From assembly GCA_009760855.2 (NCBI GenBank), contig WPIO01000552.1:1-26841 (forward strand): DNA of 26,841 bases, read 5' to 3'. This document shows positions 1 through 10,160 of the stretch, piece by piece; positions within the stretch are counted from its first letter, which is position 1, and each line of letters opens with the position of its first letter. A model generated the notes under the pieces. The model did not search any database and had not been told where the DNA came from. It saw only the letters and a list, made by a program, of their open reading frames with translations. The position numbers were made by a program, and so were the translations under genes. Source of the stretch: Cristatella mucedo (taxonomy: Eukaryota > Bryozoa > Phylactolaemata > Cristatellidae).

Positions 1-309
1 ACATCCGTCTGGATTTGAGATGGTTACTCCATTGCATCGGCAAGTCTATAGTGTCAATAAGCGTAACTGTCAGAGGCCCACGTATTATCTCGCAAAAAAA
101 TCGTAACTCCACAGTCATACAGACCATGTGGGTTGTTAGCAGGAGAGTGTTTTTATGCGCACTCACAGCCTAAGCGGCTTCGGTTTAACCGCCAAAATCG
201 GTAGCCAACAGACTTCGTCTCACGCAACAAAGAGAAAGTGGGAAGCATAGCAAGAGGCAGGAGAGCAGTTGAGGGTAGTGATCCCAACCGTATCGTTTGA
301 ATCACAGGC
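1..309. other. Unassigned stretch before the polymerase relic
   Basis: I see no gene, RNA or clear repeat here. The minus strand lies downstream of the polymerase relic and could hold its last few residues or another part of the same element, but I recognise no motif. Base composition is more balanced than the AT-rich polymerase region that follows, so the relic probably ends near 310-340. Confidence 0.3.
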
Positions 310-339
310 GGATAATGCTATTTTCTCTAACTACTATCA

Positions 340-974
340 GTAAATAACTCGTGTTTACTTTGTGATATCTTATAAAACTTTGCTAATCTGTTTTTCTTTA
401 AATCCAATAAAATGGTTAGTCCGTTGGAAGATTGATACACTATCTGTTAAACAATTGGCAAAAGTGTCATGGGCCATTGTTTTAGTTAAGAAACTGCATA
501 ATTTGTAACACCTTTTGACAGCTGCCTTTTCTTTGCGCATCAACGATGCTAATGGAATAAAGTTTGGATCCATTAAAGTACAACATAACTATTAGCATAT
601 TACTTTTTCTAAAATTCTGTTTCATCTTTATAAGTTTTCCAATTGTATCGTCAGCAAACCATCTGGCATATTTTTCATATCATCATATAAATTAGGTGAT
701 ATTCAAATACCATGATTACACAATGAATACTGTATCTGTATAGATTAGTTAAACTTTTTCGTTATACTTTTGCTTTTATTACATCATAATAAAACTTCTG
801 CATATGTCAATTTAGATAAGTCGAAAGAATTGCACTCCTATAAACATTGGTTTATTTAACCTAGTCTTTGATTGATTCGATTTTTGAAAAGATTGTAGGG
901 ATATTGCTAAAATCTCTAAAGTTTACACATTCTGGATCGCAGCGTGTATTCTTTTATTAAACTTCTTGCTTCCT
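340..974 (-). pseudogene. Polinton-type DNA polymerase B, C-terminal part (palm motif C onward), broken
   Basis: This is the distal part of a protein-primed family B DNA polymerase of Polinton/Maverick (adintovirus-like) type, cut from the rest by a LINE fragment. In minus-strand order I read LNKPMFIG (834-861), matching the family's usual LNKP(I/M)(Y/F)(V/I)G segment, then a damaged motif C, IYTDT (about 731-745). In that motif the second catalytic Asp and the following Ser are lost by a change after TDT. Next comes a GK..KDETE-like segment (about 618-645). Last is a stretch at 430-520 with HDTFANCL, which fits the conserved C-terminal 'LT.EDY.NCL' region. The pieces lie in different frames with stops between them, so this is a dead copy. 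In a live element the enzyme would replicate the element from a protein primer. The longest open piece is 370-573. Family assignment rests on motif order and spacing. Confidence 0.75.
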
Positions 975-1333
975 ATATAATAATAATAATAATCACTTGA
1001 ATAAAGTGCCTTCAGAGAACTTAATCTCTCTCTTTCTAGTGAAATGCAATTGAATGGTAAGTAAAATCATGTTTGAAAAACAGACAAAATGAATAATATG
1101 GTTAGGGGTGACATGCACAAGGTCAGCATGCAAATGTGGTTAGTGGCAGCATGCACAGTGTCAGCACGCATAAGCACATCAAGGACGAATCACAGGGACC
1201 AAACTAAATGCTGTCCTAAATAGTGTGTTTTTAGGTTCCTTTTAAATGTGGTCAGGTCAGGGGATGTTCTGACGCAGGTCGGGAGGGAGTTCCAGGCTTT
1301 GGGAGCTATATATTTGGGAGCTATATATCCTAT
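971..1333 (-). mobile_element. CR1/L2-type LINE, 3' end inserted in the polymerase relic
   Basis: On the minus strand this starts with the end of a LINE reverse transcriptase ORF. APKAWNSLPTCVRTSP and then LTTFKRNLKTHYL match the 'WNSLP..R....L..FK..LK' C-terminus typical of CR1/L2/Jockey-group LINEs. A 3' UTR follows with two GCATGC-containing boxes (about 1113-1160), then the motif seen in + orientation as GTGCCTTCAGAGAAC (1006-1020), and a (TAA)n run in + orientation (977-993), the usual short A/T repeat tail of these elements. The hexamer TCCTAT occurs on both sides (971-976 and 1328-1333) and is a candidate target-site duplication. The copy is heavily 5' truncated. It serves as the best-preserved 3'-end reference for the other copies in this window. 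Confidence 0.85.
1301..1330. repeat. 15-bp tandem duplication at the LINE/polymerase junction
   Basis: Two adjacent 15-base units, both starting GGGAGCTATATAT, occupy 1301-1315 and 1316-1330 and differ only in the last two bases. They sit at the 5' junction of the inserted LINE and duplicate the first codons of its open fragment (APKYIAPKAW). This could be a local slippage event or a by-product of the integration. Confidence 0.8.
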
Positions 1334-3990
1334 CTCATCAATAACATTAATCAGATAAGATTTTACTCTTTTTTTCAACATCTTCACATGTTTTTCCATA
1401 AAACGCATTCAATATCAACTTCCAAAGATTTCTCAAGAACTTTTTATTTGAATTTGCTGCTTTCATATCAGCACACATTTGGATAAATGGTTCCAACCAC
1501 CTAGATTGCTTAAATTCTAAAACCTTTTTTACTGTAGCTATCATTCCGTCTCTGTCAAAACACAGTATTTGGAAGGTAAATATATAGTGAATTAAATAAT
1601 CTTTTTTTAATGAAAAGTCACACTTCAGTTTTGGAACATTACAAGCACCTACTTTAAATTTTATTTTGAAAATGAGAATATTTTTCACTACATTGTGTCA
1701 ACAACTCTGTTAGATGCGCATAATGGATTATTCGTGTTGTGTAAGTCATGATAGTACTGACTTTTGCTTTAGGATCGTACTCAATATTAACATAAAGAAA
1801 GCTCCAAGAAATCTGACTCATCAGGTAATGATAGTATTTCTCTGTGTCCCATCCATCAATTGAGCACTCTTCAATTTCACCCTGCGGAAGAAGTTCCATC
1901 ATTGCTGTTGGGTATAAGCTTGTAGCGTCTTGCTAGGTAACCCACCTTGTTGGTTTGCTAGAATAATATCCAGGTACCATAGGATTGTTTGCTTTAACTA
2001 ATCTACTATGAACTTGACAAATACCACCCCACAAATTGACTTTTTAAATGTTTCATATACCTCTCTATTGTTAATACTCAATTTTTTACTCCAGAATACT
2101 AAACAACAGCACTCCATGAAAAATTTGTGTTGTAACAAAGTTTGCAGGATCTAATTTTAGTTTAGATATCAATCCTTTTCTAAAAACTTTCAAAACAATC
2201 TGCTAATAGCAACACATCTGTGATTAAATATAAATCATGGTAATCAATGAATGATTTGCAATCAAATTCTTTCCAAAACATTATTTGCTTTTTATAATCA
2301 TCTGATATTCCTTCCTTATAAACATTAGAGTAAAAGATTCCTTACTCGGTAAAGCATCACAATGTAAAATTCTCCCAAGAATCCATAAACTCCACGACAA
2401 TACAAATCTCCCAGGATATTAAAGATATCCTTTAACAAGTAAGAAGATTAAGATTTTTTCCTTTATACTTTTCGCTTAAAACGTTATTTGAAATTGGAAA
2501 ACACTCAAATTGTTTTTTCTCATTGTCGAAGCAATAGTCATTCTAATGAACCAATCGCATAACCCCTTTTGGTGGGGTTTGCCATACTGTCTTTAAAAAA
2601 CAAAATCATCCCAACTTAAGCATCATATACTTTTCTACATTATTTGCAATTGGTTCTGCTTCTAACGCTAAAATTAATATCTAGTGTGTGTAAAGAATTA
2701 TATGGTGAATCATACCCTCTAAATTTATGGAATAAACCAGGTAACTGCCATTTTCTGTAAGTCGATGCGTGCTTTAAAATTACATGCAATGGTGATGCGC
2801 ACCTCTTATTTATTTGTTAAGTGACAATGGTCAAATACTTTTTCTCATCTCATTATTTTCTTGATTAAACGGTCCCTTTTTACATCCAACAGAAAATTGC
2901 ATCATCGTGTGCTTTATTTCATCATCAGTTAAATCTTCCATCATACTCTCTAAATTTTTTCTCAACTAGTAGAGTTTTTATAAAAATCTGATACAGCAAA
3001 TAATCTTTTTAGAAAGTATTTACACAATCAGCACCAACATTTAAAAAAACCTATACAACACTTTACCATTCCAGTCAACTATAGACATATAGCAGCGGAG
3101 CAGGGTATGTGTGATTGAAAAGTGATCGTCACGCTCTCCTTTTTTGCACTAAACATTCAACGTCTGCAAGTAACAAACATCAGGAAATCCGTTTAGATGC
3201 TTGAATGAATCAAATGATAGTATAAATTTATGATGCTCATCTGGCATTACATATATTGTGTGTTCTCTTTTGAGTGTTATGCTATCACATATTTCTAGGT
3301 GTTCATCTACTTGTGTCTTATAAAAAAATCTATTTAAACATCGATGGCGCGTAATATTTGTTTTTTTATCCAGAACTAGTATGGTCTGCAGAAAGCGTTA
3401 AAATTGGGTTAATCAAAATATAATGTTCAATATGCACCACTTGTTATAAGGAACAGATTAATATGTCTATTTGGAATCTTATCAGCTTTCCTAGCAACTT
3501 CTTAAAGGACGACAACTCTTGACTGTCATTGTATCCACGACGAGTAATCATTTATGCTAACATCATAGCTTTCTCTAGTGTTACTTTTTTGTGTTTTTTT
3601 CTTTTCAACTGTTCATTGGCGTCATATCGATATCACTAAATTATACTTGAATATATGTTCGTTTAGTATTTTTTTTTTTTATCATTTGTCTTCCATTTAT
3701 TTCTTTTCTACTGGGATTTAGAGCTCTCAAAACACACCATAGCGCACACAACTTATCATCATAGTTTTTTAGGTTAGTAACACACTTTTTCTTAGCAATG
3801 ATAGATACCGGGGTTTCAACATATGACCACCGCACAACTGCGAATGTATTTAGATATAAAAAACTGAAAATGAATGAAAGCGCAATAAATAGCCAACCAG
3901 AACCAACACCTCTCTCAACTAGTAACACAGAATTTTTACCAAGTGCAAAGCATTATTTTATCATAAATTTGTATCTGCTGATTCGCTATC
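1331..3990 (-). pseudogene. Polinton-type DNA polymerase B, N-terminal, exonuclease and palm parts, broken
   Basis: Relic of a protein-primed family B DNA polymerase, in minus-strand order. An N-terminal segment has GSGW (3893-3904), then KKKCVTNLKNYDDK and WCVLRALNP (about 3713-3790), the family's 'NKKAVIN..N.DDKCF.W..L.ALNP' region. A Cys/His cluster follows (HRCL...H..IC, 3283-3346), then a 3'-5' exonuclease motif I remnant with Asp-Val-Glu in place of Asp-Phe-Glu (3156-3164). The exonuclease III block DYHDLYLITDVLLLAD lies at about 2196-2245, with SKESFYSN just before it. WGGICQ and KANNPMVPGY follow (1950-2040), then palm motif A with SLYP (1897-1929) and motif B KLILNAFYGK (1392-1421). 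With the C-terminal part the relic spans about 3.3 kb, close to a full-length enzyme of this type. Stops and frameshifts are scattered through it, for example before motif A and near 2370, so no product is expected. No Polinton integrase, protease, ATPase or capsid gene was recognised nearby. Confidence 0.85.
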
Positions 3991-4784
3991 CATAGTAAAA
4001 ATGATTTAGATTGAGAACCTCTTCTATCCGTTTCACTCCCGGTATCAAACGTTTTCATATTCAAATGATACTCTAAATGAACTCTAATAAAAGACCTTAT
4101 TTTTCGAGAAATCTATTGAGCAATAATTTTGTTTTGATATTTGAGTGATTCTCCTTAAAGTCTCGAAGTCTGCAAACCAGTTTTTGGTATTATAATGTAA
4201 AAGTTGAAGTATTACAAACCAGCAGTTACAATTGGATTAGTAAATCCTACATTGTTTAAGTCTTCAAGTTTTACCAACACTATTTTAATTGAAGGGAAGA
4301 TCAAAATCAATATTCATCAGTCTTCTCAGCCTTCATTTGAAGAATGTATTTGTTTCTCTTCTAATTATTTTAAGCTTTACGATCATATTTAGTTATTGGT
4401 AATCAAAATCAACATTCATTTAGCTCCTTGGTCTCAGACGCAAAAGAATGTTCTTTGTCTAATTGGAAAAACCATCTTGCTATATAAGGTAATACTATTT
4501 TGTTTTAAATAAAAATATAAAATTGACAACAAAAAATTTTACTATAACTATATAACTGGATTTTTAAAACAGACATTCTAGTGATGAATTTTTTTGCACT
4601 CTACGATGTTTTTAATTTTGACAACGAGAGCTTTTTTTCAGTTTACAACGTTTATAGTTTGAATGTACGAGTTCGTGAGTTGTCAACGAGAACGAGTTTG
4701 TAAAAAGTGATTCAAAAAAATTGTAAAAGGGAAAAAGATGTGCGAGTTGATAAAATAACAATGTCGTACAGTGGTAAAAAACAA
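3991..4784. other. AT-rich unassigned stretch
   Basis: This is AT-rich sequence with only short chance open frames. It lies upstream of the polymerase on the minus strand, so it may contain the extreme N-terminus or flank of the dead Polinton. I found no motif to support that. A run of 13-14 T lies just outside it, at about 3667-3680. Confidence 0.3.
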
Positions 4785-4995
4785 TCACCATGGGCGCCCG
4801 TGGCTTCTCGGCCGTAGATGTATTGCCCCGCCTGCGCGGGTGGTTGAACAGCGTCGTGACCGCAAGCATGTGCCACCCACCATCGGAGGCGCTCAGTGTC
4901 TGGGGTGAGTCGGTCACGGCGCCAGCTAGTATATGTGCACGCTAGGGAATAAAGACGAGAGAGTCTCGTTCACACCGCTCGCGTTCGTCCCGCTC
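4785..4995. other. GC-rich island, weak LTR-like appearance
   Basis: A sharp GC-rich block is set in AT-rich DNA. On the plus strand it contains CTAGTATATGTGCACGC followed by GGAATAAAGACGAGAGAG, so a TATA-like string, an AATAAA-like string and then a short self-complementary CGAGAG..CTCG. That order is seen in the U3-R-U5 of some LTR retrotransposons. I see no clear TG...CA ends, no primer-binding site and no second copy, so the LTR reading is a guess. It runs directly into the plus-strand LINE fragment that follows. Confidence 0.2.
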
Positions 4996-4999
4996 AGAG

Positions 5000-5515
5000 C
5001 TTCCTCCTGGCTCGATCGCTTAAGTTCCAGCACTCCCACCATTGACTGCTGCTCCTCTCTGGATCACTGCTCCAGGGCAAAGGAGCTTTTTCCCTGCTGG
5101 GCAGTTTTTGTTCGCGCTTAAAACTGAGCAAAGGCTTAGCGCTGCACTGCAGCGTGCTCCCAAAGCCCGTAGCTCTCACAAGCCAGCAGGCGTCACGACG
5201 TCCCATGACTTGACTACATTAAAAAGAAACCGAAAGCGCATTTACTTATCGCAGCATTTAGTATTATTCAGCCCTCCTGCGTTCTTATGCGTGCAGACAC
5301 TGTGCATGCTGCCACGTTGAACAGTATTTGTCTCGTCTGTACCCTCGCACTGCATGTCACATCCAACCATGTCACGCTTGTTGTCATTGAGCACGCTCCC
5401 ACTAGTGATGTTGATTGTACTTCTTGCCGTATAAGGTAGAATTGCACTAGGAAAGAAAAGAAAGAAATTGGGACACCTGAGGGTGTATTAGACATTTCTT
5501 TATGATTACCTTAAG
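5000..5515 (+). mobile_element. CR1/L2-type LINE, 3' end (plus-strand copy)
   Basis: This belongs to the same LINE family as the copy at 971-1333 but in the opposite orientation. APKARS followed by TTSHDLTTLKRNRKRIYLSQ (about 5155-5260) aligns with the WNSLP-type C-terminus. The 3' UTR shares a long stretch containing CACTGTGCATGCTGCCAC (5298-5315). The terminal box GGGACACCTGAGGGTGTATTAGACA (about 5469-5493) corresponds to the reverse complement of the box at 1001-1020. The degraded codons before 5150 (5000-5150) resemble the preceding LRSSD..GLL region, so the start is uncertain. The tail has lost any clear ATT repeat. It is non-functional. Confidence 0.75.
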
Positions 5516-6756
5516 TGACAACAGATGCCAGTTCGCATAAAATGGCGAGTAATGAGGAAGAGGAACGATACTGGAGCCAAGGTTTTCCCGTGTAGACATT
5601 ACGGTTCCCAGGATTACGCCGCCCGTTATAGAAACCGCTTCGTACCGTATCTCGTAGGCTGAAGAGACTTGAAAGGACCGCAGCGCATCCGTCGACGGTC
5701 TAATTATAACTACAATTACTAATCTTATGAAATTGAACATATATTCTGTCAAGAATATATAACAATAAAGATATTAACAGCAAGTTATGTGTATAGAAAA
5801 ATATATCTGCAATCTATAAATATATTGGATGGAATGAATTCACAATAATCTTGGCATGAATTGGCTTTAGCCAAATTTTCAGTACCGGAGGAATAACCTG
5901 TAAATCACTAGAGGGCTAAGCAGAGGTTTAATTATCATCACGTTTTCCAACTTTGATCGTGCCTTATGGGACGCTCACAAATGAATGCCACTCTTTTAAC
6001 AATATTCACAGTGTGTTACTTCCGTTTGTTTTTTCTTTTCTTAGATTTCATAGAACTTCGACGCGGGGGCGCATGTATCGATTTCTTTGGCACGTTCAGG
6101 TACTGTAATTATGCTACTCAGCGAATCTCATGCTCCCGGTAACTTACATATTCGTTCAGTCGTCGCGTAACTGCCTGTGTTATTGAGGTTACATATGATG
6201 TAGGTTTATAATTTCTTTGGGTTTCTGGAATCGCGCAATTTATCCATCGTGGGATTTCATGTTCAAGTACAAGTTTTTCCATGGAGAGGACGACAAAGCT
6301 TATAAAAATTGGGATTTGAACGAACCATTTGGTCTGCCATGTCCCAGAGGGCAGTATGCCCCAATAATATGTGTGTGGTTCCAACCAAATGTCGATAGTT
6401 GTTTAGAAAAGTATCCTTTAACAAAATTAGAAACAAGTGTAAATAACGCTGGTTGACCAGAAAGCTTTTGCTCCGAGTTATCTAAACTCTCATAAACTTC
6501 TGTTGATGATTTACAGTCTGCAACCTGTATAAAAAACGCGTGTACGTTCAGTAATGAACTGTATGAAGTGAACTTGCAAAACGCTTAGTGAAGATTAATC
6601 CACTGGTCGGCTGTCTTACTGTGGCACATCCTTTCACATGTAGTCCTAAGCTTCTATTACACGCTAGCGCACTTTTTCTTTGTTGCATGATATTATAATA
6701 AAAAATAATAATATTACATGTAAAAATTGGGGAAAACGTTGAGTCGACCGTGATTT
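5516..6756. other. Unassigned intergenic stretch
   Basis: Only short open frames occur on either strand and none matches a family I recognise. The longest are at 5447-5752 and 6118-6384 on the minus strand. No RNA gene or tandem repeat was seen. Composition is AT-leaning throughout, and strongly AT-rich at 6690-6800, where the tail of the next LINE copy begins. Confidence 0.3.
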
Positions 6757-9000
6757 TAATAATAAATTAAATGAAATAATAAATTAATAAATTTAATACA
6801 TATTGAATGAAAAAACGACGCACGACGAACTTGTCTTCCTTAACCTTATAAACTAAATCCCCGGAATTATAGCTGCATCGGAGAAATGTAATATCTGTGA
6901 AGGCCACTTTCCCATGTGCTCTAAATGAAGGCATGATCGACATGGCTAGGGGCAGCACGCCTCAAAGACATCATTGTAAGGGCGTAACTAGCGTTGTGAT
7001 GTGTCAGGTAGCAACAGTCCGCATGCGACTACGGTGAGTGGTAGCATACACAAGTGTTCGGTACACGTAGCACCACACAGGATCAATCAAACGCAACAAA
7101 CGAACGCACTGCCGATAATCGATGCATTTTTAGTGTCTACTAACTATGGTCAAGTCATGGATGTCGTAATCGCTAATAGGAAGTGCGTTTCAAGCGGTCG
7201 TGAGCATACGATGAGCTAAAGGCTCGGTATCCCACAGGATTTGAGGTCGTACAGCGGGGTCTGGATAAACGACGAGATTCCAAAAAGCAACCGTGGTCAC
7301 GATAGATTAGCCTAGTGAGGACTAGATCTATATGGCAGGCTGAGCTACGAAGGAAGGGACCTCAAAGGAGTGAACAACTTTGAATGGCGATGCGAGGCTT
7401 GATGGGAGCCTGCAGGCGGCGCGAAGTGTGCCCCCCCCGGTGTAGCAGCTGCGACGCTCATGACAGACGAGCCAGCTGCAGAACTTTGCACCAGGGGTTG
7501 TAGCACATGATTGCACAGGCCGGTAGAACAGCAAGCAGTCATGCTTACATAAGTCAATGAGAGGGATGTCACAAATACATCTACAATTCGAATGGATACC
7601 TTCTAAGCAAGCCCGTAATTTTTGTAGCATATGCTATGTAGCTGAAAGTGAAGGTAGAATTCGCTGTGGAGCTGATGTCGTCTATTGAAAGGTCATCTGT
7701 GGCAACGGTGGCGCACCTGAGCTTTGTATGCAGACCACTAGAGATAAGCATGACGTGGCGATTGGAGCACTGTAACATTTTCAATTTTTATCCACTTGGT
7801 CTACCCGTTACCAGGAAGTTGATTGTATTATCCTTGATAATAATAAGAAAGTGGGCAGCTCTCTTCGTAAGTCCTCCATACACTACCGCATGCATACCAA
7901 GATTCGTATAAGCTTTCAGCTCGCCATGGAAAATGCTCATGCGTAGCACTCACTTCGTATTTGTAGAATTGCATACGGAGATACATTGCATTTTGGCCCC
8001 CCCATACTCCATTCAAAGAGTATATCTATCTAAGCGAGTTAATTTCTCCACAGATAAAGCATCGCATCACTTTAATGACTCAAGGCATTCAGAGCTATAT
8101 CTAAAAAATCTCGAATCTTTTCGAGGCCATGCGATTATTTCATCTGCTTTCAAAGCCAGGAGCTTTCTGCGACTGACATCGAAGCATCTTCTGACCCGAC
8201 GATATTATAATAAAGCTAAATAATCGCCCGTTTCTTACGCAATTGGCGGGAGAGAGTTGATTGCGCTTTGTATGCATATCCATGGATACGAATAGCGGGA
8301 AGAGATCACCAGTGACCTGCTTGAATGTAGACATTGAGGTGCAGCCAGGAACCGAGGGACAGAATTGTAGAGGGAGGCTGCCATCGCAGGAATGGACTCC
8401 CTGATCTTGTCGATCTGTTGCACAAAGAATCGAGAGAAGCGATCGGCTAGATAATCACAGGGATAATCAGGTAAGGAGCTAACGTGGGAGCAGTTGAGGA
8501 GATGATTAATCGTTGAAATCAGATTTTTTGGATTGTGCATCTGTGACTTAACAATGTCTTCATAGAAGCTAGACTTTGCCTTCGCTAAGATCGATTGGTA
8601 CGACCTACAGTAGTCTTCATATGCCTGTCGATAGACAGTCAGTTCTGATTTTTTATATGCTTTTTCATGCTTGCGCTTATTAGTAGACCTAGCTAGTTTA
8701 ATGTCTGTCGTAAACCATAGGTCGTCTGGGCGAGGGCGTACAGTGCGCTTAGTTAGAGGTGCAAACTCGTCGAGCGTGTCAGCTAGTATCGTGTTGTAGC
8801 TATCTAATCAATGAAGCCAGATTGGAACTCGGAGGTCTGAGGCAGCAGAGATCGCAGGCAGTATGCTCTCACGGACCGCATCGATGTTAAGGGTCTGATA
8901 GCTTCGCGATTGACATGTTGATTTTATAGGAGGAGGAGGGCCCAGCACACTTTTGTGATTGTATATGCGTTATCTGCCATGTTGGTCATGATAATAATTA
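6757..9000 (-). mobile_element. CR1/L2-type LINE, longest copy in the window
   Basis: A minus-strand LINE relic, read from 9000 downward. It starts with a trace of the endonuclease end (near 8975, where ADN may replace the usual SDH). A long EN-RT linker follows (8235-8945, listed separately). Then come a heavily eroded RT core (7800-8230) and the RT C-terminal domain with DLSIDD..SSTANSTF (about 7670-7715), matching 'LGV.FD..LSFD.HI..V.KS.FFQL'. A degraded WNSLP region lies at about 7150-7215. The 3' UTR (6980-7110) shares the CATGC boxes with the other copies, and an A/T-rich tail occupies 6757-6800. Many frameshifts and stops show it is dead. It aligns along its length with the minus-strand copy at 12848-14420, including the non-coding 3' part, which confirms that they are one family. 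Confidence 0.8.
8235..8945 (-). pseudogene. LINE ORF2 linker between endonuclease and reverse transcriptase
   Basis: The minus-strand frame is open for about 235 codons with one stop (near 8808-8810). In order I see IKSTCQSRSYQTLNIDAVRE (the 'R.l..iD.daFr.Di' segment), then LDEFAPLTKRTVRPRPDDLW (the conserved 'LLDkhAPlk.r.vr.Rp..pW' segment), and later LTVYRQAYEDYCRSY. Next come KSSFYEDIV, NPKNLISTINHLL ('NPKkLw.tiN.LL') and LADRFSRFFVQQIDKIRE ('LAd.Fa.FF.dKI.kIR'). This is the linker of CR1/L2-group LINE ORF2. Its upstream part has no usable ATG, so only the piece from 8540 downward would appear as an ATG-initiated frame. It is much better preserved than the RT core downstream of it. Confidence 0.85.
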
Positions 9001-10128
9001 ATAACATAAGACGCAGCATTGAGAGTAAGCGGACCTCAGAGAAATCAATTATCGCTGCTAAGGCGCTGCGGATTGTGCGTGTGTAATAGGGAAAAAAAAC
9101 TATCGGTGTTTCCGTATACTGATGCTAGTCAGCAAAGGTAACTTTGGGTTGTTCGGGAAAGATTCTCTGGCGACGAACACGACAAACGGACAGTGGAGGA
9201 GGGGCCTATATGCCGGGGAGAGCGAGCGAGGGGAAGGATGATAGAGCGGGATGTGATAATAAGGTTTGGTGAAGAAAAGAGCAGGGTTGGTATTTGAGGA
9301 AGTTTGGTCAGTGGTGACCTGAAGTGGCAGATACCCCCGACCCGCGCCACGCCCGCGGAGGCATGAGGCCCCCCACGAGGGACCATATGGGAGTCATTGC
9401 AATTGTTCACGGAAATTCTGTGCATCGGAAAATACGTTCAAGGAATATTGCAAAGCAAGCAAGAATCCGTGGAATTTACCAAATACATGTGCGCCCGAGA
9501 TATGATCGACTTCTTGCACACAGAACCTGAATGAAATGGGAGAAAAGAAACTCTAGGATTTAATGAGGAGGACTTGTGGTAACGGGTTTGTGGCGAGTCG
9601 ATAGAACGTAACGTTGCCACGTACGGTAGTCTTGTTTTCGGGTGAAATCGAAGACAATTAGAATGAAATCGCAAAGGATTTAGTGAAGAAATTGATAGGG
9701 TCTGAGAAGTAATCCTCTCGATATGGGAGACAATTGTCTGAAGTGATGTTGATAGTTGAGTAAGGCTTGATTGTGCATTGAAGATGTGCGAAGAATTGAG
9801 TATGTACATGTGTCACTGAGCCGGAAAGGTCTTGGAGTTGCTGTATTTTAAGCGTAGATTACGTATCGATCTATCTTGCTGACGGAGGATGGTAGGAGAG
9901 GAGTTGCTCCTGACTAGATCGACATAACCTAAGCGGATCGCAGAGCTTATGGAACGGTGCTTACCCATGAATAAGGTCTACATGGTGGTCTGTCACTGGT
10001 AATTTAGGTCAGGAAGCTCAATCGATTGATTATCGAAAGGTAGGATTGACACGTAGGTTAGCCAAGTTGGGGCACTTATACAGTGCAGCCTCGCATCGCC
10101 GGCATCCACAAGTAGGGCGGTAAGTGCC
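9001..10128. other. Unassigned stretch, possibly eroded LINE 5' part
   Basis: The minus strand has two moderately long open frames (9129-9425 and 9438-9809) rich in Ser, Leu and Pro. Their position upstream of the LINE linker is where an endonuclease domain would lie. A Gly-rich string GVARVGGICHFRS near 9310-9360 loosely resembles the 'RRGGGVa.iyr' segment of LINE endonucleases. I cannot confirm this, and catalytic motifs such as GDFN and SDH are not visible in the same frame. Confidence 0.25.
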
Positions 10129-10139
10129 ATGAGCGGAGT

Positions 10140-10160
10140 GGGGGGGGGGGGGGGGGGGGG
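10140..10160 (+). repeat. Poly-G tract, 21 bases
   Basis: An uninterrupted run of 21 G on the plus strand (preceded by GAGCGGAGT, followed by CCAGG). Runs of this length are rare in animal genomes, are prone to G-quadruplex formation, and often mark replication or sequencing difficulties. No gene is attached to it. Confidence 0.97.

Noticed and set aside
976-993. (TAA)n run as an independent microsatellite
   Set aside because: Its position at the end of a LINE 3' UTR explains it as the element's tail.
6118-6456. Overlapping open frames on both strands near 6118-6456
   Set aside because: Neither strand shows a recognisable motif, and mutual overlap is typical of chance frames.
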